A stretch of DNA of 64,000 nucleotides from positions 105,910,480 to 105,974,479 of the forward strand of contig NC_064825.1 of the NCBI RefSeq assembly GCF_024166365.1. The letters run 5' to 3'. The DNA is from Elephas maximus indicus (lineage: Eukaryota > Chordata > Mammalia > Proboscidea > Elephantidae). The stretch's first letter is position 1. Each line of letters begins with the position of its first letter. Below the pieces are notes generated by a model. It did not search any database and had not been told where the DNA came from. It saw only the letters and a program-made list of their open reading frames with translations. The position numbers and the translations under genes were made by a program. Below are positions 1 to 11,400 of the stretch, piece after piece.

Positions 1-689
1 TCATACAATGCAGTAGATTGCTGCTTAGTATGCTTCTCATCTCATATGATTCTTGTTTCAAGGCTGGGTTTACAATTTAAAGTGATTTAAATACTTGACA
101 GATTCATTACCGTATCCATCACCTTCTATAATATTTTTCTGAGCTGTTTGAATTTAAAATTATTTATGTGTTCTCCATAAAAAATAAACAAACAAAAAAC
201 AAACTCCTTGCTGTTTTGATTCAAATTCATAACTACCCTATAAGACAGGGTAGAACTGCCCCATAGTGTTTCCAAGGAGTAGCTGGTAGATTTGAACTGC
301 TGAAGTGTTCTCCTTCAAAAACCTTGAACACTTTCATGGATTCCCATTGTACATGGAGTAATTCAAATTTCCTTCCAGGAATTGAAAACTGTTGTATATT
401 TACAACCTCGTCTGTTAAGACTTTTTTTCCCTTGGCAATCAGTTCTTTAGGCTTCCAAGAATGTAAACCTTAGGGGCCATCCTTTGCTTTTTCATCTGCT
501 TAGAATGTTCTTTAGTTACTCCTTCTAACTATTTAAGACTCAGCTCAAATGTTACTTCTTCAGATAAGTCTTTCCAGGTTTATCACAGATTATTATTATT
601 ATTGTTATTATTGTGCCAAACATCACACTGAATCCAAGCTAATGAAGTGATTTGTAGGCATACCCTGCTGTAGCCTCGTGCCATTTCAC
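1..689. repeat. Left flank of duplicated unit A
   Basis: Non-coding AT-rich sequence downstream of OR copy A. The end (about 640-690) aligns by eye with the same position in unit B (about 28.02-28.07 kb). It includes a minus-strand SINE fragment at about 200-305. No gene is seen. Confidence 0.5.
200..305 (-). repeat. AfroSINE-type SINE, partial
   Basis: Contains the recognisable core, here in reverse complement: a degraded tail, then cataactaccctataagac, agagtagaactgcccca-like sequence and tccaaggagtagctggtagatttgaac. The 5' part with the tRNA-like A box is missing. Confidence 0.8.
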
Positions 690-966
690 AGATCCTCAGT
701 CTCTCTAGCACTTGTTTGAACATTTTTTGCCTTGCATCTTGTCACTATTCCCTAAACTATTCTGTATAAGAACCATTTTCACAGTCTTTACATTGTATTA
801 GGTATTATATGTAATATAGAGATGATTTAAAGTATATGGGAGGTCATGCATAGGTTATATGAAAATATTAAGCACTTTATATGAGAGACTTGAGCACCCA
901 CAGATTTTGGTATTCATCGGGATCCTGGAACCAATTCCCGGTGGCTATCGAGGGACCACTGTATAG
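690..966 (-). mobile_element. MER2-like (Tigger/pogo) DNA transposon remnant, unit A
   Basis: Recognised from the terminal stretch around 900-966 (ttggtattcatcgggatcctggaaccaattcccggtgg in part, then gagggaccactgta), from ctttacattgtattaggtatta, and from gtcactattccctaaac. It is a non-autonomous cut-and-paste relic with no coding capacity. Units B (28075-28315) and C (46803-47045) carry the same copy, so it predates the duplications. Confidence 0.75.
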
Positions 967-1368
967 TTTTGATTAATGCATATCACCAACCTGGTTTTTA
1001 AAATGTGTGTCACAACTGTATGGACAATCATGGAAATGAATTAAATGTTCTCCAGTAAGTGATCTAATAGATTATACATTACAAATGACTAGATTAAATC
1101 AACCACTGCAGAAGTTCTTCTTGAGGGAAAACACTGTACAATGAAATTTTAGAATTACTAATGGAATAATTTTCTATCAGATGACACATATATTATTTAT
1201 ATAACTTGAGCAGAAAGTCCTGACAACATTACAAGTGATTTTTAATTTGGGAATAATTGCCACAGTATGAAAGACAAGGTATAGATAAAGCTTTACATCT
1301 ATTAAAATTGGACTAAAAATGTGTGAGAAAGCCTTTCTGATACATTTAACTCATTCTTTACTGGTGAC
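967..1368. repeat. 3' flank of OR copy A
   Basis: Non-coding, paralogous to 28316-29235 and 47046-48014, but lacking the LTR that both other units have here. The site reads gacaaggtatagat near 1273-1286. No polyadenylation signal was assigned with confidence. Confidence 0.6.
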
Positions 1369-2310
1369 TTATTGACATAGCAATTTTCTCAGTGCAATTA
1401 TGACATCCTTGTTCCTTAGACTATATATCGTGGGATTAAGCATAGGAGTTAGGATAGCGTAGAAAAGAGATAGAACTTTGTCAGTTTCCTCTGAGTGTCT
1501 GCCGTTGGGTCTTAAGTATGTGATAATGGCTGATCCAAAGAATAATATCACAACCATAAGATGAGATGTGCAGGTGGAAAAGGCTTTGCCTCGACTTGTG
1601 GCTGATGGCAACTTCAGGATGATGGAGACAATTTTACTGTAGGAGCCAAGTATCAACAGAAATGGAACCATTACAAATAAAACAGCAACTGTGTAGACCA
1701 ACATCTCATTTATGAAGGTGTCCCCACAAGCCAGCTTGAGTATTGGGGGAATGTCACAGAAGAAATTGTTAATTTGTTTCGATCTACAAAAAGATAGAGA
1801 GAAAATTTGATAGGTATGCCCTATCATAACTGGGATTCCAATGGTCCAGGACCCAGTCGCCAACAGGACACAGACCCTGTTGCTCATGACTAGAGGATAG
1901 TGCAGAGGGTTACAAATGGCCACATAACGGTCATAGGCCATCACTGCCAGGAGCAAACACTCTATGCCTCCAAATATAAAGGCAAAGCACATCTGCGTAG
2001 CACAGGAAACCACGGAAATTCTTCTTCTCTGTGTCCCTAGATTCATCAGCATTCTGGGGAGAGTAGCTGATACATAGCAGATTTCCAAGAAGGAAAAATT
2101 TGCTATGAAAAAATACATAGGGCTCTGGAGAGCAGGATCCATTTTTATTATTAGAAATATGGTGTCATTGCTCATGAGGATAATAATATAGATGATTAAA
2201 AACAATCCAAAAAGAAACCACTGGAGACAGGGCATGTCAGCAAAGTCCAAGAGAACAAATTCCATCAGTTCAGTTAGATTATCTACTGGAGGTTTTTCTG
2301 GATGATTCAT
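1369..2310 (-). CDS. Olfactory receptor, family 10 (OR10AG1-like), intact copy A
   Basis: A seven-transmembrane odorant receptor expected in the plasma membrane and cilia of olfactory neurons, signalling through the olfactory G protein. It is 313 residues, the usual single-exon length. Seen: an N-glycosylation site NLT at 11-13; LQSPMYFF at 61-68 after TM1; NFSFLEI at 71-77 (family 10 style); MAYDRYVAIC at 124-133 at the end of TM3; cysteines 103, 175, 185 and 195 for extracellular disulfides; SYSKI at 223-227; KAFSTCTSHL at 242-251 before TM6; and PMLNPTIYSLRN at 289-300 in TM7. The ATG is chosen because all three paralogues share it and a 3' splice-site-like sequence ends directly before it. 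Oddities: Asp49 where the paralogues have Gly (SNDT for SNGT), and Thr294 in the NPxIY motif. Family 10 is firm from the motifs. Subfamily AG is from memory of the family and less sure. Confidence 0.95.
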   Translation of the reverse strand: MNHPEKPPVDNLTELMEFVLLDFADMPCLQWFLFGLFLIIYIIILMSNDTIFLIIKMDPALQSPMYFFIANFSFLEICYVSATLPRMLMNLGTQRRRISVVSCATQMCFAFIFGGIECLLLAVMAYDRYVAICNPLHYPLVMSNRVCVLLATGSWTIGIPVMIGHTYQIFSLSFCRSKQINNFFCDIPPILKLACGDTFINEMLVYTVAVLFVMVPFLLILGSYSKIVSIILKLPSATSRGKAFSTCTSHLMVVILFFGSAIITYLRPNGRHSEETDKVLSLFYAILTPMLNPTIYSLRNKDVIIALRKLLCQ

Positions 2311-2330
2311 CTACAGAAAAGGTAAATTTA
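2311..2330 (-). promoter_or_regulatory. Putative splice acceptor abutting the start codon of OR copy A
   Basis: Read on the minus strand, a pyrimidine-rich run ending ttttctgtag lies immediately before the ATG. Copies B and C have ttttccacag at the same place. OR genes commonly have untranslated 5' exons spliced to a single coding exon, so this fits an acceptor with essentially no 5'UTR on the coding exon. The upstream exon and promoter are not identified; they should lie at higher coordinates, within or beyond 2.3-7 kb. Confidence 0.5.
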
Positions 2331-3792
2331 CATGTACATTTCCTTTAGCTTCCTATATCTCTTTGCTGCTTCTCCAAATTGTATTGAGACATGTGGATTG
2401 GATTTTATGATCACTGCTGTTGTTTTCACTTTAAGAGTGATACTAGTTATGTATGCCCCTTCCCTTCCTATTAAATCACAATGAACAGTTCCCTCAAAAA
2501 AAAAAAAAAAAAATTTTTAAGATCATTTCCTTACACTTTCAGAGCACAGTCCAAGATAAATCAAGCTATATCTGACTCAGCACAGGCACTGGAGCAACTG
2601 ACAACGTCTGGAGATGACCCTGAGCTTTGCCATCTAATCTCACTTTACATTAATTTCACATTTTGACAATCTATTGTATTTCTCTGTGAATTTTCTCAGT
2701 CAAGCTTCCCAAAATACTAAGTCATAAACTCTCTTCTAACATACATTTTCAACTGCCTATTTCAATGCTTCATTCTCCCAACACTTGACAATTTTAAGCA
2801 TATAGGTTTCTATTACACAGCTCTTATTAGATTAAAAGGAAAATTTAAGGACTATTTCATTTTGCATAGAGGGATAAAACAAATATCTTTCTGTAGGATA
2901 TTAAGTCTGTATAAAAGGAGGATTTTTATTCAGGGAAATTAGCCTGGGAACATTGATTCAAACAATAAACGTAGTCATCCTGGAAAAACAGAGGTGGAAT
3001 GGAAAGTATTCGTTACCTGTGTGTATGTGCGTGGGACAGAAGGAGGAAAAATACTGGCCTTTATGTTGTGCTGATTGTGTTGTATTCACCCACCACTATT
3101 TTTGTTGTTACTCAAAAATTACCGCTTCAGATAACTGTTTCTAAACTCACTTTCTTTAGATTTAAGGATATTGAGACTCACTAAGTGTGGACAATTCGAC
3201 CAATTGCACACAGGTTTTGTGACTGCAAGTCAGTATCTTTTTTTTTTTACTTTAATGGACTTGAGTTTGACTCTTATCTCCATGATTTATTATCTTTGTG
3301 ATATTAAGCAATTATTTAAGGTTTCTAACATGTACTTGTTTGTGAGAATTAAATGAGATAATATATGTAAAATCTATCGTTTACCTACAGGTTTTAAGCT
3401 GTTTACACTTTAGTTATGGCTCTTTAATTATGATTATGATAGTATGTTCTTTAAGCCTGTAGGCCTAGGATTTAACAGATTGCCTAGTAAAATTGGTATT
3501 TGATGAAGTGGTTTTGAGTTTCTTTGTTGGCAATTATTTTTTAACCATTCTCTTTCATCAGGGTTAGGAAATGACTGATCACTGAAACTAATAAGGCGTA
3601 AAATTTAAGAAGACATTCAGGGCCATCCTTGCACTTGCACAATCCTGAAAAGTGAGTGCCTTCTTAAATTTTTAAAGACACAAGGTTCCTCTTGCCTCAC
3701 CCTGCTATTCACCTTTCCATCCTAATTGTTTTGTACCTTGTCCACTAAGTAGAGTAGAAGTATGGTGGCACAGTTAACAAACAAACAAACAA

Positions 3793-3984
3793 GTTGCCGA
3801 GGAGTCAATTCCAAGTTACAGCGACCCTATAGGGCAGAGTAGAACTGCCCCACTGGGTTTCCTAGACTCTATATCTTTAGGGAAGTCAACTGACAGATCT
3901 TTTTTCCAAGGAGCACCTGGTTGGTTTGAACCACTGGCCTTTTGGTTAACAGCTGAGGGCTTAACCATTGTGTCACTAGTGCCC
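3793..3984 (-). repeat. AfroSINE-type SINE (shared by units A, B, C)
   Basis: Reverse-complement SINE with gccgaggagtcaattcc, gcgaccctatagggcagag, a central segment, and ggccttttggttaacagctg near its 5' end. Orthologous insertions at 31664-31838 and 50402-50613 show that it predates the duplication. Confidence 0.9.
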
Positions 3985-4043
3985 AGTGATCATGGTTAAC
4001 CACTACGAAGACCACTGCCATCGAGTCGAGTGATCATGGTTAA
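3985..4043 (-). repeat. Tiny SINE/RTE-tail insertion with 15-bp target-site duplication
   Basis: The 15-mer agtgatcatggttaa occurs at 3985-3999 and again at 4029-4043. The 29 nt between them end in actgccatcgagtcg, the reverse complement of the SINE/RTE 3' tail. Units B and C have an unduplicated site here (31838-31860 and 50610-50632). Confidence 0.75.
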
Positions 4044-5245
4044 AGAACAGTATTTCCCAGATGGACTGGAATTGAATTATAGCTCAACAACATCTAGCTG
4101 TGTGAGGACTTCATCCAGGTTAATTAATCTTTCCACTTACACAATTTGCTCAGCTGTAAAATGGCTAGCAACTATATCAACATATAGTTTTGTTATATGA
4201 ATTAAATCATTTAATATAAATAAAATGACTTGAAGAAGTTCTGATATTTATAAGACTATTATTTTTGTTATTTATTATTATTATATTGTTATTAACAGCT
4301 ACTATTATTATCATCAATCTGTTATCATTAAAACTAATTTTAATTTATTCTTCTGAATTTTACACTGTATGATATTCAACATGAAAAATGATTTATTTTT
4401 CTTTTGCATCACGGGATTATTGGGGGAATGAAGTAAGATCTTAAAATCTATTACCAAAGTGTAATAAAACTCCAAAAATATTCAAATCTCAACTTGCAAT
4501 TTCTCCATGAATTTTCTGCTTACATTTGTGTTTCTATGATTTTCTCTACTTTGTGGACTGTAACACCTATAGTACCCATCACTGCTCAGCACTTAGAATT
4601 TCATCTAGGGTAATACTCCTTGTATGCATTTTCTTTTATTGATACTAAATGATCTGAGAGGTAAAGGCAACAACTATATGCCCACTTGAATTCAAAACAG
4701 ATCCTAGAAAATGGGTGTTCACCTAATGTGGTACTCAAGATTTGGTTCTGAACTGAAATAAAGGAATAAAAAAAAAGGAATAGACATTATTAAAATGAAC
4801 ACATCACTTTTAAGAGGGTGAGAAGAATTAAGACTCACACGAGGACAAAAGAGTTAAATCTTTATGTGTGGTTTCACAAATTATAGCATTTAATAACAAA
4901 AAAGTAAATTGTTTTAATTGAATAAAATGACTTTGAATCCTAAGTGAAATAGCATTTCTAATTGTACAAACTCAATCTTTTTGGTGATAAAAATTATACA
5001 GGTATAACACTAAATATGTAAGGTTTGTCTATGTTTTTCTCCAGAGAACAGGGTGGAAAGAGTAGAGATTTTTTTTACCCTGTGTGTTCTCCCAAAACTG
5101 TATTAATCTTCTTTCTTTAAAATGTCTAAGTTCTTATTACCTTTAGATATATAAAACTTAATGTTATCATACTTTTATTTCAAATCTAAGCATCCGTTCC
5201 CTGGAAAAAATCCAAATGATTAAAGAGTGTGTAACAATATTCTGA

Positions 5246-5455
5246 AGGAGTCTTGGTGGGTACAGTGGTTGAGTGCATAGACGCTAATGAAAGGGTCAGT
5301 GAATCAAACCCATCAGCCACTCTGTGGGAGGAAGATATGACAGTTGGCTTTCATAAAGATTTACAGACTTGGAAACCCTATGAGGCAGTTCTACTCTATC
5401 CTGTAGGGTAGTTATGAGTCGGAATTCACTGGAGGGCAATGAGTTTGCTTTTGGT
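5246..5455 (+). repeat. AfroSINE-type SINE with 14-bp TSD
   Basis: Starts at ggagtcttggtgggtacagt and ends in the tail around ggagggcaatgag. The target-site duplication taacaatattctga flanks it at 5232-5245 and 5456-5469, exact. Orthologues lie at 33017-33205 and 51793-52005. Confidence 0.92.
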
Positions 5456-6027
5456 TAACAATATTCTGATTCAGATAGAAAAATTAGTCATCGTCAATGT
5501 CCCCAATCTAGCTAAACCTCAGCTATGCTTGTATTTTTGATAAAAATTGAAAACATAATCTCTGAAATTAACTTGAGAAACAATATGAACTTAAAATTTT
5601 ATTATCTTGTGAATTCTTTAAAGTGAAAGTACTTTTTTTATGTAAATGCCTCTTGGATTCCTCAGTGATTATAAACTTATTTCATGAACTATTTTACTTT
5701 AAATATCTTTTTAAAATATCAGAAGTAAAATAAATATAATGCTTTTTTGCTACAAAACCTTTGCTAGAAATGAAGTTTTCCTATATTATTTAGCATTCTT
5801 AAAAAACAAGTTTTTCAAATTTTCATTGTTTCAAAGTAATTTAATATCACTATTGAAATTCATTGTTTAAGGTAAAGTATATTTAATAGAGTCAGAAATA
5901 TAAAGGAGCTGCTTTAATAAACAGCATACTTGCTACTCTCTATGAAATGTTAAGTTTAATAATATGTACTAACTTTGACTATTAATATAAAATATTTCAT
6001 ATTTACCTTTGTTATTTTGGAAAATAG

Positions 6028-6235
6028 GATCCCTGGTGGCTCAGTGGTCAAAGTGCTCGGCTGCTATCCAAAAAGGTCTGTAGTTAGAACCTACCATCTG
6101 CTTCATGTGAGAAAGTTGTGGCAGTCAGCTTCCTTACAGGTTTATTGCCATGGAAATCCAGTGGGACAGCTCTAGCCTGTCCTGAAGGGTCATTGTTGGT
6201 TTGAATCAACGTGATAGCAGTGGGTTTGAGTTTTG
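6028..6235 (+). repeat. AfroSINE-type SINE
   Basis: Full-length type, starting ggatccctggtggctcagtg and ending in a tail with gatagcagtgggtttgag. Orthologous copies lie at about 33790-33988 (5' truncated) and 52707-52912. Confidence 0.9.
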
Positions 6236-7187
6236 GTTTGTTTGTGATAATCTTGTTTCTTCCTCACCGAAGAGGCCTTACATATTTAAGTATTTAATTT
6301 ACTTCAGCTGAAACAACTTGTTGCATCAATGCTGGTCAATCCACCTTCAAAACAGCATGTTCATTTTGAACATAGAATGCTCTTTAAATACAAAAGAGTT
6401 ATCTCTTCCCCTGGGGACTTCTTCCACCTAACACAGTTAAAATTGTCATTAAATCACTTTCTCACTCTCTGATTTGGTTTATTTACTTATTTTCCCAGAT
6501 AGCTCTCACTCTACCCAGAATACTCTTCCCCTGCAGCCTCTCAATGGAGTAGAATGAACAGGAAGTTTTAATTTTTAGACTTGAACAGAGTCCTGAATTG
6601 CCCTTAACTGAGCAATGCCATTGGATGCCATCCAAAACTGACACAAATCCAATTCTCAGCTTATCTATCATGACTGCTTCATATGGACCAACTGTTCCTA
6701 TTAGACTGAGCCCTTCTCACATTTTCCTGAAGTTTTTTTGCATATTTTCTCCTCTGAAATGGGTGCCTTAATCCAAATTCTGGGGCTGGTCTCTATAAGA
6801 GTTGTAATAAATGTTCTTATAACAAAGAATATTTTTTCCTTAAAAATCATAAAGTATATAATTTATTTCCTCAAGACTACCTTGGAAAACTGACTTTTGG
6901 GTATATTAAGTCTAGTTCAAAAGTGTTTGTTTTGTTTTGTGTCCCAAGATTAATCCCAACAGGAGGACTTTTTCTATTCTTTGCAGCATTCTACCATCTT
7001 TCCTCAACTTCATTCCATCTGTGAGCCTAGTTTTAAGGTATGAATCCTATTGAACTTCATATGAAGAAAATATGATTCTGATATAATTCCAGCTGAGAAG
7101 AGAAGCAAGATTTCAGGACACTAGTCAGTCTACTGTTATAAAATATTTCCCCTTGAAACCTCAAATCTGAGTGATACATCTAGGAAG

Positions 7188-8251
7188 TGTGATCATTAAG
7201 ATTGCATGCCAGCTTGGCTGGATCATAATTTTCAGTGGTTTGGCAGTTATACTCTATTTTGGCAGTGGTATAATGGTATAATGATGAGATCTAATATAAT
7301 GTGATTACCTCCATGATGGGATCTGCTGTAAGCAGCCAATCAGGTAAAAGCAAGTTTTGTTTGAATGTGGCCTGAATCCAATATATGTAAACTTCCTGGC
7401 AAAGCTGGCTGGATTTTACTCTGCCCTGGATCCTACATTTGGCTCATCAGCATCTGACCTTCTCCTCTTGGGACCTGAGCCAGCAGAAAGCTGTCTCACC
7501 AGCTGATCTTAGATTCATCAGCCTTCACAGCTGTGAGCTAGCAGCCTGCCATCTGACCTGCATATTTTGGGTTCATCAGCCCCTAATGTCTGACCCACGA
7601 ACTTGGGACTTGCTAGCCTCTACAACTTTGTGTACCATTTTTTTGAGATAAATCTCTCGCTATATAAAAAAAAAATACATACATATAAAATAAATGTGTA
7701 ATGGATTGAATTGTGTCCTCCAAAAATATGTGTCAACTTGGTTAGGCCACATGTGGTTGTCCTCCATTATGTGATTTTCCTATGTATTAGAAATCATAAT
7801 CTCTGCCTGTGGTTAAATAGGATTAGGGTCGGATATAACACCCTTGCTCAGGCCACATCCCAGGATTTTGCCTGAGGTGTGGCCTGTACCACCTTTTGTC
7901 TCTCAAAAGATAAAAGGAAAGGGAAGCAAGCAGAGTTGGCGACCTCATACCACCAAGAAAGCAGGACCAGGAGCAGAGCACGTCCTTTGGGTCTGGGGTT
8001 CCTGTGCCTGAGAAGGTCCTCAACCAGGGGAAGATTGATGACAAAGACCTTCCTCCAGAGCTGACAGAGAGAGAAAGACTTCCCTTGGAGCTGAGACCCT
8101 AAATTTGGACTTGTAACCTACTAGATTACGAGAGAATAAATTTCTCTTTGTTAAAGCCATCCACTTGTGGCATTTATTTTATAGCAGTAATCGATGACTA
8201 AGACAAAACGCTTCTCTGTTTTTGCTTTTCTAGAGAATTCATCCTAAGGCA
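7188..8251 (+). mobile_element. Solo LTR of ERV-L type (MLT2-like), interrupted by a second LTR
   Basis: Starts tgtgatcattaag and ends ctaaggca, with 5-bp flanks ggaag (7183-7187) and ggtag (8252-8256). It resembles the LTR at 20696-21228 and the orthologous one at 34947-35420. Shared landmarks are agcttggctgg, gatgggatctgctgtaag, the TATA-like tatatgtaaac, and a terminal tctagaga. A different LTR at 7697-8205 splits it near its 3' end. No coding capacity. Confidence 0.75.
7697..8205 (+). mobile_element. Solo LTR of a second ERV family (MaLR-like), nested in the MLT2-like LTR
   Basis: 509 bp, TG...CA ends (tgtaatggattgaattg to gactaagaca), with 5-bp flanks aaatg (7692-7696) and aaacg (8206-8210). 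The same family, inverted, is at 28610-29159 and 47366-47917. The family assignment is tentative; the LTR structure and nesting are clear. Confidence 0.75.
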
Positions 8252-8320
8252 GGTAGTTTAAGAATATTGGCTTGAAGCTAAATTTCCCTTTGTGAAAATG
8301 GGATGTTACTTACTATTATT

Positions 8321-8430
8321 TAAAACCAAAACCAAACCCATTGCTGTCAAGTAATTTCTGATTCATGGCGACCTTATAGGACAGAGTAGAAATGCCCCAT
8401 TTGGTTTCCAAGGAGCTCTTGGTGGATTTT
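8321..8430 (-). repeat. AfroSINE-type SINE, first part (split by RTE)
   Basis: The reverse-complement tail and body of a SINE (accaaacccattgctgtcaa onward). Its other part lies at 11675-11743, beyond the RTE element. The whole is flanked by the exact 10-bp duplication tactattatt at 8311-8320 and 11744-11753. Confidence 0.88.
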
Positions 8431-11400
8431 TCACTGGCTAATGCTCTACTCTTCAGAAGTAGACTGCTGGGTCCTTCTTCCTAGCTTGTCTTAGTCTGGA
8501 AGCCAGTCTTATTCTGGAAGCACACCTGAAACATGACCTCCATGGATGACACTGATGGTATCTGAATACCGGAGGCATAGCTTCCTGAATCACAGCAACA
8601 TGCAGGCCCCCACAGTACGACAAACTAACACACACCTTATGAATAGCAGTGGAATATTGTCTGATGTAGTGCTGGAAAATGAGTCCCCAGGTTGGAAGGC
8701 ACTCAAAGGATGGCTGGGGAAGAGCTGCCTCCTCAAAGTAGAGTCAACATTAATGACGTGGATGCAGTAAAGCTCTCAGGACCTTCATTTCCTGATATGG
8801 CTTGACTCAAAATGATTAGAAACAGCTGCAAACATCCATTAATAATCAGAACCTGGAATTTATGAAGTATGAAACTAGGAAAATTAGAAATCGTCAAAAA
8901 TGAAATGGAACACATAAACATTGATGCCTTACGCATTAGTGAGCTGAAATGGACTGGTATTGGCCATTTTGAATTGGACAATCATATAGTTTACTGCTTT
9001 GGGAATGACAACTTGAAGAGGATTGGCATTGCATTCATCGTCAAAAAGAATATTTCAAGATCTAGCCTGAAGTACAATGCTGTCAGTGATAGGATAATAT
9101 CCGTACACCTACAAGGAAGACCAGTTAATACGACTATTACTCAAGTTTATGCACCAACCACTAGGGCCAAAGAATAAGAAATAGAAGATATTTATCAGCT
9201 GCTGGAGTCTGAAATTTTTCCAAAATGCAATCAAGATGCATTGATAATTACTGGTGATTAGAATGTGAAAGTTGGAAACAAAGAAGAAGAATCAGTAGTT
9301 GGAAAATATGGCCTTGGTAATAGAAACAATGCCAGAGACTGAATGATAGAATTTTGCAAGACCAACAACTTCTTCATTGCAAATATCTTCTTTCAACAAC
9401 ATAAACGGTGACTTTTTTATACAAATGGGCCTCGCCAGATGGAACACACAGAAATCAAATCGACTACATCTGTGGAAAGAGATGATGAAAAGCTCAATAT
9501 CATCAGTCAGAACAAGGCCAGGGGCTGACTGTGGAACAGACCATCAAAAGCTCATATGCAAGTTCAAGCAGAAACTGAAGAAAATCAAAGCAAGTCCACG
9601 GGAACCAAAATATCGCCTTAAGTATACCCCACCTGATTTTAGAGACCATCTGAAGAATACATTTGATGCAATGAACACTAGTGACTTAAGACTGGACGAA
9701 TTCTGGAGTGCCATCAAGGACATCATACATGAAGAAAGCAAGAAGATGTCATTGAAAAGACAGTAAAGAAAGAAAAGACCATGATGGATGTCAGAGGAGA
9801 CTCTGAAACTTGATCTCGAACATTGAGCAGCTTAAGCAAAAGGAAGAATTGATGAAGTAAATGAACTGAGCAGAAGATTTCAAAGGGCGGCTTGAGAAGA
9901 CAAAGTATTATAACAACATTTGCAAAGAGCTGGAGATAGAAACCCAAAAGGGAGGAACACGCTCAGTGTTACTCAAACTGAAAGAACTAAAGAAAAAATT
10001 CAAGCCTCGAGTTGCAATAGTGAAGGATTCTATGGGGAAAATACTAAACAACGCTGGGAGCATCAAAGGAAGATGGAAGGAATATATAGAGCCATTACAC
10101 CAAAGAGGATTAGTTAATGTTCAGCCATTTCAAGAGGTAGCATATGATCAGGAACCGATGGTACTGGAGGAAGAAGTCCAAGCTTCTCTGAAGGCATTGG
10201 TGAAAAACAAGGCTCAAGGAACTGATGGAATATCAATTGAGATGTTTCAACAAACAGATGCAGCTCTGGAGGTACTAACTTGTCTATGCCAAGAAATATG
10301 GAAGACAGCTCCCTTGACAACTGACTGGAAGAGATACATAATTTATTCCTATTCCCAACACAGGTGATCCAACTGAATGTAGACATTACAGAACAATATC
10401 ATTAAAATCACACACAAGCAAAATTCTGCTGAAGACCATTCAAAAACGGCTCCAGCAGTATATCCACAGGAAGTGCCAGAAATTCAGGCCTGTTTCAGAA
10501 GAGGACGTAGAGCCAGGGATATCAATGCTGATGTCAGATGGATCCTAGCTGAAAGCAGAGAATACCAGAAGGACGTTTACCTGTGTTTTATTGACTATGC
10601 AAAGGCATTCGACTGTGTGGATCATAACAAATTATGGATAATATTGCCAAGAATGGGAATTCCAGAACACTTAATTGCGCTCATGTGAAACCTTTACATA
10701 GAGCAAGAGGCAGTTGTTTGGACAGAACAAGGGGATATTGATTGGTTTAAAGTCAGGAAATGTGTGTGTCAGGGTTGTACTCTTTCACCATACCTATTTA
10801 ATCTGTATGCTGAGCAGTCTGAGAAGCTGGGCTATATGAAGAAGACGGTGGATCAGGATTGAAGGAAGACTCATTAACAACCTTCGTTATGCAGAGGGCA
10901 CAACCTTACTTGATGAAAGTGAAAAGGACTCGAAGCACTTGCTAATTAAGATCAAGGACCATAGCCTTCAGTACAGATTGCACCTCAACATAAAGAAAAC
11001 AAAAATCCTCACAACTGGACCAATGAGCAACATCATGATAAATGGAGAAGAGATTTAAGCTGTCAAGGATTTCATTTTACTTGGATCCACAATCAACAGC
11101 TATGGAAGCAGCAGTCAAGAAATCAAAAGATCCATTACATTCGATAAGTCTACTGCAAAGGACCTCTTTAAAGTGTTGAAGATCAAAGATGTCACCCTGA
11201 AGACTAAGGTGAACCTGACACAACCCGTGGTATTTTCAGTTGCATTATATGCATGTGAAACGTGAGCAAAGAATAAGGAAGACAGAAGAAAAATTGACGC
11301 CTTTGAATTCTGGCGTTGGCAAAGAGTATTGAGTATACTATGGACTCCCAAAATAATGAATAAACCTGTCTTGGAAGAAGTACAACCAGAATGCTCCTTA

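Larger units (their letters stand above)
2331..7182. repeat. Upstream flank of OR copy A (duplicated in units B and C)
   Basis: About 4.9 kb of AT-rich non-coding DNA on the 5' side of the receptor. It aligns by eye along its length with 30231-34946 (unit B) and, to about 6.45 kb, with 48976-53150 (unit C). It should contain any upstream untranslated exon and promoter, but none could be recognised. SINEs inside are listed separately. Short ORFs here are not conserved between units and are taken as chance. Confidence 0.75.

Noticed and set aside
2481..3356. Small plus-strand ORFs upstream of OR copy A as possible exons
   Set aside because: They are not kept open in the aligned flanks of copies B and C and begin in poly-A or low-complexity sequence.
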